In this document: positions 1-8,127 of the stretch, piece by piece
Layout: each line of letters opens with the position of its first letter
Numbering within the stretch: position 1 is the first letter of the stretch
Origin: Stenoxybacter acetivorans DSM 19021
GTDB lineage: Bacteria > Pseudomonadota > Gammaproteobacteria > Burkholderiales > Neisseriaceae
Assembly (NCBI RefSeq): GCF_000745895.1
Contig: NZ_JQKE01000011.1
Location: 1 to 64,000, forward strand
DNA: 64,000 nucleotides
Direction of reading: 5' to 3'
The notes under the pieces: model-generated
The model's database searches: none
Told to the model about the DNA's origin: nothing
Seen by the model: the letters and a program-made list of their open reading frames with translations, nothing else
Translations under genes and position numbers: made by a program

Positions 1-25
1 CCGTTCCCGGTTCAGATTATTTTTA

Positions 26-44
26 CTGTAAACGGGGTTTACAG
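26..44. repeat. 19-bp palindrome, copy 1
   Basis: Perfect inverted repeat with 8-bp arms around a GGG centre (CTGTAAACGGGGTTTACAG). It lies in the intergenic DNA downstream of the 61-aa gene. The same 19-mer recurs at 75-93, 1587-1605 and, as its complement, at 2233-2251. No T-run follows, so it does not look like a terminator. Function is unknown; a protein-binding site is one possibility. Confidence 0.85.
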
Positions 45-74
45 CCGGAACCGTGAACAGATGATTTTCTAAAA

Positions 75-93
75 CTGTAAACGGGGTTTACAG
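75..93. repeat. 19-bp palindrome, copy 2
   Basis: Identical to the copy at 26-44 and spaced 49 bp from it. The DNA before each copy is also loosely similar (a cagattat / cagatgat block), suggesting a small tandem duplication. Confidence 0.85.
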
Positions 94-115
94 CGGCTCA
101 CTTCGCCGAGTTGCA

Positions 116-301
116 TCACTTTTCCTCTTCATTGCGTTTTCTTTTATTAAAATCAGAAACGCTTTCATTCCCAAAAACAACTTCTTCTAAAAACTCATCG
201 GTGGTTTCCACCGCTTTAACGGTCTCTGTAACCACCGCACCCGTGATTTTGAACGGTGCTTTAACAATCTCAACCGCACCTTCAACTAACCAATTAAACA
301 T
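116..301 (-). CDS. small protein of unknown function (61 aa) in the integrative element
   Basis: I do not recognise a named family. The start is well supported: an AAGGAT ribosome binding site sits about 7 nt before the ATG at 301. The protein has a hydrophobic or amphipathic first half containing the run EIVKAPFKITGAVVTETVKA, then an acidic and basic tail. That composition resembles small phage or plasmid proteins that may touch the membrane. It is the last gene seen on this strand of the element, 90 bp beyond the PFL_4669-type gene, so it is probably co-transcribed with it. Two copies of the 19-bp palindrome lie just past its stop. Confidence 0.6.
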   Translation of the reverse strand: MFNWLVEGAVEIVKAPFKITGAVVTETVKAVETTDEFLEEVVFGNESVSDFNKRKRNEEEK

Positions 302-391
302 GATTTAATCCTTATTTAGTTATTGATGAAAATAAAAGAAGTTATTTAAAAATAGCTTCTTTTTGTTGCATTTAAACACTTATGGTTAAAA

Positions 392-1522
392 TTACATACC
401 TTCTTCATCTTTACCGACCAACTCACTCAATTCACCAGTAGCTCCATCGGTTTCAACCTCGTTCAATAAACCCGCTTGCCGCGCCTTATCTACCACCTGA
501 TTGACTTCTTCTTCTGTTAATTTGTTTGGCACATACAGTAATTCGGGTAATCTGTTGTAGCGCAGGATTTGTTCGTCTAAGCGCGGCAATGCACCTGCTT
601 TCACGGCTTTGCTTAATTTAAGCAGTAACCCCTCGTCTAACAGCTGTTTGCGGATAAATCGTTTTGGTAAACTGCGCATGGTAGTAACCGTTTGAAACAA
701 CTCAACCAATAAACCGCGCAGCATGTTGTCGCCTATGTGCTGTAAATTGCGAGTTTGTTTGTTATCGGTTAAACCTTTGGCTTGCCCGGTCATCAATGCC
801 CGAACATACAAGTCGTATTGCGTCAGCAAAGTCAGCAATTTAAAACCGTATAACCTTGTTTGAGATGCAGTAATCACCACCGGTTCTCGGTTTTCCAGCA
901 AACTTACTTGAATGCCATTGGTCGCCAGCTTATCCAGCTCACCATAAACTTGCTGAATCATGTTTTGATATTCAGCTGCCACTGCTTTCAATTGCTGCTC
1001 TACCTGTAACAAATAGCTAAGTGCGAACGGATTATCAAGACGGGCATTTCGGGTCAGTTCATCTATCAAAAATATGCCCATTCTCAAACCTATCCAGCGT
1101 TTTTTACTCGGGTCTGATTGTCCCTCCCACATACGCAAGGCTTGTTTAGTATGTATCACCAACTTGTCGGCAGTCTCTTCCACCAAATTACCGACAATAT
1201 CAAAGCGAGCGAAATCATCAGGCACGATGCGATATTCACCGCGAACGAATTCCAGACGTTTAAACGAGCGTTTTAAATGCTGGATTAACGCATTTTCATG
1301 TGCCAAATAAAGCTGTTTTGCCGCGTAATCGGGGTGGTCATCGGCTAATTCGATGTTGAGTTTTTCGCCCAGCTTCGCCTCTTCACGCGCCAAATCGTAT
1401 TGGTTATCAAATGGAGAAGTATCTGATTTTTCAAATACATAATCTGTATAATTGATTTTAGTAACCGACAGCATTTTCAGAGCAGCAGGCGGCACCACAA
1501 AGGTACGTTTCATTTCAATCAT
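392..1522 (-). CDS. integrating conjugative element protein, PFL_4669 type (TIGR03761-like)
   Basis: This 376-aa protein is likely a conserved accessory protein of integrative elements of the PFGI-1/SPI-7 class. The basis is gene order together with a central region around residues 120-170 (IHTKQALRMW, then GLRMGIFLIDELTRNARLDNPFA) that resembles the PFL_4669 family as I remember it. No catalytic motif is visible, and the molecular role of the family is unknown to me. The ATG at 1522 is preceded by AAGGAG at 7 nt. The gene lies 33 bp downstream of the 92-aa gene in the run that begins with parA. The name is a family assignment by memory and synteny, not by alignment. Confidence 0.6.
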   Translation of the reverse strand: MIEMKRTFVVPPAALKMLSVTKINYTDYVFEKSDTSPFDNQYDLAREEAKLGEKLNIELADDHPDYAAKQLYLAHENALIQHLKRSFKRLEFVRGEYRIVPDDFARFDIVGNLVEETADKLVIHTKQALRMWEGQSDPSKKRWIGLRMGIFLIDELTRNARLDNPFALSYLLQVEQQLKAVAAEYQNMIQQVYGELDKLATNGIQVSLLENREPVVITASQTRLYGFKLLTLLTQYDLYVRALMTGQAKGLTDNKQTRNLQHIGDNMLRGLLVELFQTVTTMRSLPKRFIRKQLLDEGLLLKLSKAVKAGALPRLDEQILRYNRLPELLYVPNKLTEEEVNQVVDKARQAGLLNEVETDGATGELSELVGKDEEGM

Positions 1523-1555
1523 TTAATATCTCCTTAATATCTTCTGAAAAGAGGT

Positions 1556-1834
1556 TTATGCGGGGTTATGTAATCGTTTGAGCTGTCTGTAAACGGGGTT
1601 TACAGGCGAAAAATCAGGCCGGTCTTTCAAAAAAAGGGTTTGAATTTCTTCCGGCAAAAATGTCCAATGAAACGGTCTATTCGCATTTTGGCAATGTTGT
1701 TTGAAATACAGTTTTCCGTCTTCAGCAGCATGCAGATAATCAATCAGCATTTTGTTTTCATAGGTAATTAGTACCGCTGTTTCAGCGGGCGGCAGCATTT
1801 CACGACTGCGGAACCAATGTATTTGTGCTTTCAT
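1556..1834 (-). CDS. small protein of unknown function (92 aa), possibly DUF551-like
   Basis: The start overlaps the stop of the preceding 574-aa gene by 4 nt, which supports translational coupling and real coding. The N-terminal half (a W, then LPP, then VLITYENKMLIDY) recalls the short DUF551-type phage and plasmid proteins, but the match is loose. The 19-bp palindrome at 1587-1605 lies inside the 3' part of the gene and is translated. No enzymatic motif is seen. Confidence 0.55.
   Translation of the reverse strand: MKAQIHWFRSREMLPPAETAVLITYENKMLIDYLHAAEDGKLYFKQHCQNANRPFHWTFLPEEIQTLFLKDRPDFSPVNPVYRQLKRLHNPA
1587..1605. repeat. 19-bp palindrome, copy 3
   Basis: Exact copy of the palindrome at 26-44. 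It is embedded in the coding sequence of the 92-aa gene. Confidence 0.85.
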
Positions 1835-3555
1835 GGCAGTACTCCGAGTGATTGTTTGCGTTCCAGCTTTTCAAGATTCCGTTTGAATTGTTGGTAATCC
1901 TCGTTTTCTTCCATGCTCTGCCGCTTCGTAGGCTCTTTCTGTTCGCGTTTTTCGCGTTCTGCAAGCATGACTTGATGTTGTTCAGCACGTTTTCGTGCCG
2001 CCAATACAGCAGGTGCATGTTCGGTAATCAATTCTCCACCGGCAGCGGCAGTTGCCAGCTTTTTGAAATAAGCAATCGGGTTGTGGATTGCTTTGTTGGC
2101 ACTTTGTCCCGCCATTTCGTCCAAAATCTCTTGCACCGCTGCTGTACCTGCCTGCGGGTAAACCTGCTGAATGATTTTCAAAATATTGGCTTGATACACT
2201 TTCAAAAAATCAGGAAAAATCAAATCTTGTTCCTGTAAACCCCGTTTACAGGCTGCCTGTAAACCGTTTTCTTGTAATGCTTGTTCAGAAAAAATTTCAT
2301 CAACTACCACCCCGAGCAGCTGATTAATGCTGAACTCAAATAATTCGCCGTTGCTGTGGTTGTAGTTAATAAATTTGTAGTTTTTAAAATCTATATAACA
2401 ATTTCGGCTTTGGTCATTTCTGAATTTCAGGTTTTGTGCTTTCTGTATTTCTGTTCTGGTTACTTCTGAATTTCGGCTTTGGTCATTTCTGTAAACCCGT
2501 GAACTGTCGCAGGGAATACCGTCTTGTTGCGGCAAATAAGAAATTTCTGAATTTTCTTCTTGTAAATCAATTTCCTGCCCTATGTTACCGATTGGTTCTG
2601 CCTTATGTAACAAATTGACAGAAGCCTGATAAACATTGGTGTTTAACGTTTTATTTACATTTTGAATCGGCAGCAGTCTGGCAACGGCAGTTAAGATGTT
2701 TTTGCCGCAAATCAGGGTAAAAATTCGGCGCGAAGCCTCGAAATGACGTTCGATGATGAACTTGAGCAGCTTCAGCTTATTGCGGCAAGTAAGCTGTCTT
2801 GAATAAGACACAAAAATACGGCGTTGCCATTGGCTGATTGTCAGTGCGGCAAAGGCATGGTGTTCTTGGCTGCCGCAACCGTGAACGGCTTGTTTAAGCA
2901 TGTAGGACAGCATAATTGCCGAATGAATACAACCGGTGATGCGGACAATATCGCGGTGATACACCAATCGTTTGGAAAAATACCGCCGAAAAAATAAAGA
3001 GGCGTTGTTATGCAATGCCGTTAAATTGAGGTCGTGTAAATCGTGATCAAGTATTTCAGTGCCTGCATTATCATTGTCTCCATCATAATCGGCTTCGGCA
3101 AAGCAATCGGCTTCGGCATATTGCTTATAGAAATTATTGTTGAACGTATGGTCTCCGTGCTGTTGTTGGGTAATCGCCTCTGCCAATACGTCCAAATTCA
3201 CACGCAGTGCCAGCTTTGCCCCCATGCCAACACGTTTACAGCTGATTAAGTTCAGTTCCTGTAGTTTTTTCTTTGCCGCTCCTTGTTCACGTTTGGACAA
3301 ACCTGTCTCTTCGGTGGTGGCGGATATACTTTTGAATACCCAACCGTCATTTTCTAAAACCCGTGTACCCACCCGTGTCCAATACAACAGCTGCGACAAA
3401 TACACAGCAGTTTTCAGGGAGCCTGTGATGTGAATCAAGCACTCATACACGGCAATTTTGCTGCCGCCGTTGAGTGCCTGCCAGCATTCTGCCAATTGCC
3501 GATTGTATAGCGGCGGCTTAGGCAGCAAGCTATTGTGGGTGGTGAAGACATTCAT
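1831..3555 (-). CDS. replication-type helix-turn-helix protein of the integrative element (STY4528-like)
   Basis: This 574-aa protein is probably a replication or partition accessory factor. Residues about 40-130 read like the N-terminal winged-helix region of plasmid and island replication proteins: AVYLSQLLYW, a GWVFKS stretch, TGLSKREQGAAKKKLQELNLI and then a basic strand. The middle (about residues 250-420) is rich in N and Q and low in complexity. The C-terminal 150 residues are charged, with KRAEQHQVMLAEREKREQ. Position between the DUF2857-type and PFL_4669-type genes matches the place of STY4528 in this element class. The last 4 nt overlap the 92-aa gene. One 19-bp palindrome lies within it. 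Confidence 0.55.
   Translation of the reverse strand: MNVFTTHNSLLPKPPLYNRQLAECWQALNGGSKIAVYECLIHITGSLKTAVYLSQLLYWTRVGTRVLENDGWVFKSISATTEETGLSKREQGAAKKKLQELNLISCKRVGMGAKLALRVNLDVLAEAITQQQHGDHTFNNNFYKQYAEADCFAEADYDGDNDNAGTEILDHDLHDLNLTALHNNASLFFRRYFSKRLVYHRDIVRITGCIHSAIMLSYMLKQAVHGCGSQEHHAFAALTISQWQRRIFVSYSRQLTCRNKLKLLKFIIERHFEASRRIFTLICGKNILTAVARLLPIQNVNKTLNTNVYQASVNLLHKAEPIGNIGQEIDLQEENSEISYLPQQDGIPCDSSRVYRNDQSRNSEVTRTEIQKAQNLKFRNDQSRNCYIDFKNYKFINYNHSNGELFEFSINQLLGVVVDEIFSEQALQENGLQAACKRGLQEQDLIFPDFLKVYQANILKIIQQVYPQAGTAAVQEILDEMAGQSANKAIHNPIAYFKKLATAAAGGELITEHAPAVLAARKRAEQHQVMLAEREKREQKEPTKRQSMEENEDYQQFKRNLEKLERKQSLGVLP
2233..2251. repeat. 19-bp palindrome, copy 4 (complement orientation)
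   Basis: CTGTAAACCCCGTTTACAG, the reverse complement of the other three copies. It lies inside the 574-aa gene. Half-sites (CTGTAAACC) follow at about 2259 and 2497. Confidence 0.85.
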
Positions 3556-3570
3556 GATTGGCCGCTGCTG

Positions 3571-4395
3571 TTATAGGGCAAGGTTACAATGCCGCGCCGT
3601 TAATTGTGCCAAGCGTTTTAAAGACACGCGGCAGCGGCGAATTTGCGGGAAACCTTGATTTTTACTCTCAATCAGGCTTAACCCTTGCAAAGACACCTGT
3701 GCATTGTCTTGTTCCCTGCGGCTTAGATACGTTAATTCAAACACGCGGTTTTGCGGCATATCCACCCATACCGTCCAATCACCGCGCTGATGCAGCGGTA
3801 CAGCAGGTGTATCCGCTTGAACCGCGGCCAAAAACAACAGGTCATTCACATTTAAACCCAGAGAAAACAAGGTCTTGGCTTGTAATTTGTCCACTACTAA
3901 GGGTGGGTGATAAACATTGTTCACCGTGATTTCTGCGTTCTGCTTCAACAATTGTTCCAATTGAACTTCGTCCAAGCGAAACAAAGACCGAGCATCTTTA
4001 CCGCGTTTGTTTAACAATAAATCCTTAGCCATCAAATCTTCACGAACCTTGCGCCATTGTTTGGGTGTTAATCCCGTTTCCGCTTGGATTTTATGGTCAT
4101 TCAATGGCAGCCATTGGTATGGAGCCGCTACGCCGATAAACCAACTTAAAAAATAAGCTTGATTCACATCGCCAACAGCGGCAGCGTAGTGCGGAATATA
4201 GCTCAAAGGTTCGTCCCATAAAGCTGCCAGCGGTGAAGTGATTTCAGACGGTGTTTCCACATCAAAGGCGTAATCCAATTGCGCGGTTTTTTGCCATTGT
4301 TTGACTAAGCCGTTCAGCGATTTTTGTAACGAAGCAGAATTCGATGCAGGGCCTTGTAAAATCGCACCGAATACATCGGCGGTTAAACTGTTCAT
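3571..4395 (-). CDS. putative DNA-binding protein of the integrative element (274 aa)
   Basis: I cannot name the family. Residues about 105-160 look like a winged-helix unit of the kind seen in replication initiators: YFLSWFIGV, then DHKIQAETGLTPKQWRKVREDLMAKDLL, then a basic KRGKDARSLFRL. This resembles the N-terminal pattern of the neighbouring 574-aa protein, so the two may be related replication-module proteins. It lies 15 bp before the 574-aa gene and 3 bp after the DUF2857-type gene, so it is part of the same operon. Confidence 0.5.
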   Translation of the reverse strand: MNSLTADVFGAILQGPASNSASLQKSLNGLVKQWQKTAQLDYAFDVETPSEITSPLAALWDEPLSYIPHYAAAVGDVNQAYFLSWFIGVAAPYQWLPLNDHKIQAETGLTPKQWRKVREDLMAKDLLLNKRGKDARSLFRLDEVQLEQLLKQNAEITVNNVYHPPLVVDKLQAKTLFSLGLNVNDLLFLAAVQADTPAVPLHQRGDWTVWVDMPQNRVFELTYLSRREQDNAQVSLQGLSLIESKNQGFPQIRRCRVSLKRLAQLTARHCNLAL

Positions 4396-4398
4396 TTG

Positions 4399-5061
4399 CT
4401 ATTCCTTTTCTTTTTCAGCTTGCGTAATCACCATATGCAGCTGTCCCAGTTCGTACTGCGGATACAGCTGTGCCAATACTTGGTAACGTTGATACAAATT
4501 GGGGTGGTCTTGGGTTAAGATTTGCCATGCGTGTTGAATATTCAGGCAATCATTCGGTACGGGTTGCTTTAGCCGCCCTTTATAAACAGGCAAACCCATT
4601 TCCAGCCGCAACTGCTTAATTTCACCGTCCAACAAGCGCGGACACAGCAGTAAAATCAATTGATTACTGGCTTTGTGTTGAATCAGCCATTTCACTTGCT
4701 CTACTTGTTGCTTAAATAAGCCGTCTTCGCGTTGCCATTGCCGAAGACGTTTCAATAACAGCGGTAAATTGACACCTACTTCCACAACATCTCCACAGTG
4801 TTTCACCAGCTCATTTACCTGCTCAGCAGTTAAATCGTGCAGTTCTTGCAGCATTTGCCGATACTCTCTTATCAGTAAAGTATTAAATGCAGTTTCCCTG
4901 GTATTGCGTTTACCATCAGCCAAGCGGCTGATGGCGGCGTGAATAAAACGAGGGTCATAGCCGCTGAATCGGTAATATTTGGCTTCGGTGAGTGGACGTG
5001 TACCGGTGATTATGGTGTTATTTGATGGCGGCAGCTGACTCGCTGTTACAGACATTTCCAT
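4399..5061 (-). CDS. DUF2857-type protein of the integrative element (220 aa)
   Basis: Mostly helical 220-aa protein placed directly after parB, which is the usual position of the DUF2857 family in PFGI-1-class elements. The N-terminal segment (FSGYDPRFIHAAISRLADGK) and the central helix (LLKRLRQWQREDGLFKQQ) fit that family as I recall it. No catalytic residues are apparent. It starts 13 bp downstream of parB. The family call relies partly on synteny. Confidence 0.55.
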   Translation of the reverse strand: MEMSVTASQLPPSNNTIITGTRPLTEAKYYRFSGYDPRFIHAAISRLADGKRNTRETAFNTLLIREYRQMLQELHDLTAEQVNELVKHCGDVVEVGVNLPLLLKRLRQWQREDGLFKQQVEQVKWLIQHKASNQLILLLCPRLLDGEIKQLRLEMGLPVYKGRLKQPVPNDCLNIQHAWQILTQDHPNLYQRYQVLAQLYPQYELGQLHMVITQAEKEKE

Positions 5062-5074
5062 GTGCTTCCCCTCA

Positions 5075-6550
5075 TTAAGCTACCGGTGGCTGATTTAAAA
5101 TTCTGAGATAGAATAAAATTTGGGTCAGATGCTTACCGAAAGGGTGTCCGGTACTTTGCCAATGCAACACACAGTCAATCAAATGCTCACGCTGCCCAAT
5201 ACCCACATCTTGGTACTCAATAAACTTGTCTTCATTTTGATACGCGATTTTGAGCATGGAATCGTCGGGTAAACTGAGAATGGCGGCGGCCGTTTTGGTC
5301 AGCCCCTCCAAAATCGCTTCCTGTCCGCTGATTTTTGCCAACAAACAAAACACATTGCCGGCATCAGCGTGTAATGCGTCAATTAAAAAGGGGCAGTTTG
5401 CTTTTTCCGGCAAGTGATGAAAATTCGGATATTCCAGATAAAACCCATACTGAAAACCGCTGTTTGCCTTGAAACAATCCAGTAAGTTCACTTCTTTGAG
5501 CCATGCACGAATGTGCTTGTGCAGCTCTTTGATGGCATTTTCAGCAGAAAATAGTGCGTTGTGGTCTGAAACGATTTCGTTTGCTGATGATGAACGAGGG
5601 TTCCCCACCGCCTGCGGTTCGACCACAGACGGTGGGGTGGTGGTGCGGCGGGATACACTGCTACCATCTGAAGTAGGTGAGTGATTATCAGTAGTTACCG
5701 GTTCTGTTGTTACCGCGCCGTATTCTTGAGTAAAAGCCGCCCACACAAAAGCTTCCAGTACATCGGTATCCAATTCACTTTTTTCTGCTTGTGAGCGAGC
5801 GTAATCGCTTAAAACCTGTTGCCAAAATACCGTGCAATCCTCGCGTAAATTCAAAGATTTAAACTTTTCTTTCAGCAATTGAAACAGTTTGCGAATATCT
5901 TTTGCTTTCTGATTGCTCAAGCTGCCTGAAAACCGTTCAGCGATTGCTTGCAAGTGTTCAGCGGCAAACAAAAACAGACTTAACGCGGAATGAGAAACGC
6001 TCAGACCATGTTCGGCAAACAACGTTTCTAGTTCACGCAATCCAATTGAATTGCCATTGCTCAGCAGATCGCGAATAGCAACATACGCCTGAGCCTTATC
6101 CCAAAACGACATCTCCACCCGTTGCTCATTCTCAATCACATGTGCAATTTTTAAATCAGATTCGGAAGTGTAAGCCGTGTACAAACAGGGCATAAGGCGG
6201 TATTTATCATCACCTGTTTCTGCGTATAACTCGCGTAAAATTTTTAGACGGGTATTACCACCTTTGGCCAAGATATAACGATTACCGTCGGGTCGGCGGG
6301 TAATATGTACCGGCTGTTGTATTCCCACTGCTTGAATTGAAGTTTTAATTTGTGCGTATTGTTCAGCCTGATAAGCCGTGCGCGGATTACCATCAAAATA
6401 ATCAATTTCATTGGCCGGAACGTTTAAAAACACACTGCTTATTGGTTCGTTTGAATTTGGAGCGTCAATTAACAACGAGGATTGCTTTGGTGTACCCAAT
6501 AGCAAACTGCCTCGTGTCAAAGATGGATTTAATTTGGCGGCAGTCATCAT
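5075..6550 (-). CDS. parB: ParB family protein of PFGI-1-class integrative element
   Basis: This 491-aa protein carries a ParB/Srx-type nucleotide-binding domain at about residues 40-140. It has DGNPRTAYQAEQYAQIKTSI, then VGIQQPVHITRRPDG, a KGGNTRLKIL box and the strongly ParB-like HVIENEQRVEMSFWDKAQAY. A helix-turn-helix region follows around residues 160-210. The C-terminal 200 residues are specific to the element type. The start overlaps the end of parA by 4 nt, so the two are coupled. With ParA it should stabilise or segregate the excised element. In the element class I know, a DnaB-like helicase gene often sits between parA and parB; here they are directly adjacent. Confidence 0.8.
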   Translation of the reverse strand: MMTAAKLNPSLTRGSLLLGTPKQSSLLIDAPNSNEPISSVFLNVPANEIDYFDGNPRTAYQAEQYAQIKTSIQAVGIQQPVHITRRPDGNRYILAKGGNTRLKILRELYAETGDDKYRLMPCLYTAYTSESDLKIAHVIENEQRVEMSFWDKAQAYVAIRDLLSNGNSIGLRELETLFAEHGLSVSHSALSLFLFAAEHLQAIAERFSGSLSNQKAKDIRKLFQLLKEKFKSLNLREDCTVFWQQVLSDYARSQAEKSELDTDVLEAFVWAAFTQEYGAVTTEPVTTDNHSPTSDGSSVSRRTTTPPSVVEPQAVGNPRSSSANEIVSDHNALFSAENAIKELHKHIRAWLKEVNLLDCFKANSGFQYGFYLEYPNFHHLPEKANCPFLIDALHADAGNVFCLLAKISGQEAILEGLTKTAAAILSLPDDSMLKIAYQNEDKFIEYQDVGIGQREHLIDCVLHWQSTGHPFGKHLTQILFYLRILNQPPVA

Positions 6551-7449
6551 GCCACCCCTGCCGCAAAATCTTCTTCAGGCAACAAGTCTTTCATACCACC
6601 AAAGCAATTTCCTTGTAACCCTTGTTCTTTTAAGCCGGGCAGCAGTTCATACACCACCTCGTGCATGATTTTGTAAGCCGAATCCGCCTTGCCTGAATGC
6701 TGCTGTTCATGGCAATGTACAGGTAAACGTAACGTTGCGGCTTCGGTATAAGCCTTGGCTTGCGGTACCACAACGTCCAGCAATTGCTGTTTACCGTCTA
6801 AATAATGCTGGTGAAAATAGGTCTTGATTTCTTCGGCAACGAAACGAGCATCTTTAGTACGATTTTGCGCGTAAATCAGTGCGCGCATCTTGGGTACAGA
6901 TAAGCCCATGTTGACTCCATGCTGCAATCGTATTAATGCCTCTTGCGTACCGGAAACAAACTCCCGCGCACTCAGTACTTCAGGCATAATCGGCGTAATC
7001 AGATATTCAGACGCAAATGCTGCCGTATCCTGTAACACACCCACCGCACCTTGTGTATCAATTAGGATAACATCATAATTTTTCTGAACAAAAGGTAAAA
7101 GTAATTTGGTTTTGAGCAGAAATGCCCGGTCATGACGATTTTGAACCTTAGTTTCAATATCGGCGGAGATGTTGTTTGATAGTATAATATCCAAATTCGG
7201 ATACACCGTTTTGGACACACAAGAAGCGGCTAAAGCCTCCGAATTATCCCCGAGCAACAGCTCTACTACCCCATGCGGGGCTGAGTAGTGTAAGGGATAG
7301 TATTTTGATAATGACGGCTGAACATCAGCGTCAATCATCAACACACGACAGCCAATATCAGCCAAAATCGCCGACACATTAGCTGTTAACGTGGTTTTAC
7401 CCACACCGCCTTTGGTGGCAACGGTGGCGAATACTATGGGCGCAGACAT
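6547..7449 (-). CDS. parA: ParA/Soj family partition ATPase of integrative element
   Basis: A 300-aa Walker-type ATPase. The deviant Walker A motif KGGVGKTTLTANVSAIL lies at about residues 13-29, and the Walker A' segment (VLMIDADVQPSLSKYY) and Walker B (DVILIDTQGAVG) follow. The ATG at 7449 is preceded by AAGGAA at 6 nt. It is the first gene of the leftward operon and probably marks the edge of the element, because the next gene outward is the chromosomal rpsB. A 10-bp inverted repeat lies about 65 bp upstream. Confidence 0.85.
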   Translation of the reverse strand: MSAPIVFATVATKGGVGKTTLTANVSAILADIGCRVLMIDADVQPSLSKYYPLHYSAPHGVVELLLGDNSEALAASCVSKTVYPNLDIILSNNISADIETKVQNRHDRAFLLKTKLLLPFVQKNYDVILIDTQGAVGVLQDTAAFASEYLITPIMPEVLSAREFVSGTQEALIRLQHGVNMGLSVPKMRALIYAQNRTKDARFVAEEIKTYFHQHYLDGKQQLLDVVVPQAKAYTEAATLRLPVHCHEQQHSGKADSAYKIMHEVVYELLPGLKEQGLQGNCFGGMKDLLPEEDFAAGVA

Positions 7450-7512
7450 AATATTTCCTTAATATGAAGTCAGAATAAACGACTTGATTAAGGATTGTAA
7501 AATGCCTAACAC

Positions 7513-7550
7513 AAACCCTTTTCCAAGTCAATAACCATGAAAAAGGGTTT
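7513..7550. repeat. 10-bp inverted repeat upstream of parA
   Basis: AAACCCTTTT at 7513-7522 is matched by AAAAGGGTTT at 7541-7550, with an 18-nt spacer. It lies in the parA upstream region near the edge of the element. It could be an operator or a weak terminator for incoming transcription. No tRNA or clear attachment core is visible next to it. Confidence 0.5.
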
Positions 7551-7702
7551 TAAAATAATAAGTTAATAAAAATTACTGCCTTGCGTTAACACCCTTTTAC
7601 ATTAGGGCAATATATAAGGCAGCCTGTTTGCTTCATCGGATGTAATTAAACCACCGTTTTGCCCAATTTAAATGAAATCTCAAGCTTGAAATGTGTAAGA
7701 AG

Positions 7703-7900
7703 TTAAAGAGATTGAATGTATTGGCAAAAGCGAACATCGGGAGTTAAAGATCCGTATGTTGGTGTTGGTTATGCACTTGCTGAAATGGCACAAGCCGCTC
7801 GCTTTGCAAAGCAATGGTCGGCGGCGTACTATTGTTGAGCAAAGAGCGCAAATCCCTTAATATCCTAAAAGATTTGCCCTGCTTAAAAGCGAATTTACAG
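7703..7900 (+). pseudogene. fragment of a DUF29 family gene, frameshifted
   Basis: Read on the plus strand this gives IECIGKSEHRELKIRMLVLV and continues as a close match to the middle of the intact DUF29 protein encoded at 32270-32719. One base is inserted after the codons for AQIP, giving a TAA, and the match resumes in another frame (the intact copy reads PYILKDSPSLKA here). Both the start and the end of the gene are missing. It lies between the edge of the integrative element and rpsB. It is probably a relic of a second DUF29 locus cut by rearrangement. Confidence 0.75.
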
Positions 7901-7967
7901 CCAAACCATTTTCTTTTTCATCACGCACTAAATTTTCTAAAACATTACCTCCCTCCCCAATTGCTGT

Positions 7968-7996
7968 TTGATTATCAAACCAATTTACTGTATCAT
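7968..7996 (+). promoter_or_regulatory. probable rpsB promoter
   Basis: TTGATT, a 17-bp spacer and TATCAT form a good sigma-70 match. Transcription would begin near 8003 and leave a leader of about 125 nt before rpsB. This is the only strong match I noticed between the element and rpsB. Confidence 0.5.
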
Positions 7997-8046
7997 CACA
8001 AAGTTTTTTGCAATTTCTGCGAGAAACTTTTTTGTTCTTAACGCTC

Positions 8047-8100
8047 ACATCGGTTGCCGTAAAGGGTGCTTGTTTTAAACAGGTTCTGTGCTGCCGATGT
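8047..8100 (+). promoter_or_regulatory. structured rpsB leader, candidate S2 autoregulatory element
   Basis: ACATCGG at 8047-8053 pairs perfectly with CCGATGT at 8094-8100. The loop holds a second self-complementary segment, TGTTTTAAACA. The structure ends 27 nt before the rpsB start codon. In other proteobacteria S2 represses its own mRNA through a leader; whether this one does so is inference. Confidence 0.35.
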
Positions 8101-8127
8101 CAGGCTTAACCCTTTGTAAGGAATAGT

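Noticed and set aside
26-93. The two 19-bp palindromes as intrinsic terminators
   Set aside because: No T-run follows either copy, and two further copies lie inside genes.
7857-8048. Minus-strand ORF of 63 codons upstream of rpsB
   Set aside because: Starts with GTG without a ribosome binding site, overlaps the end of the DUF29 relic and the likely rpsB promoter. No family resemblance.
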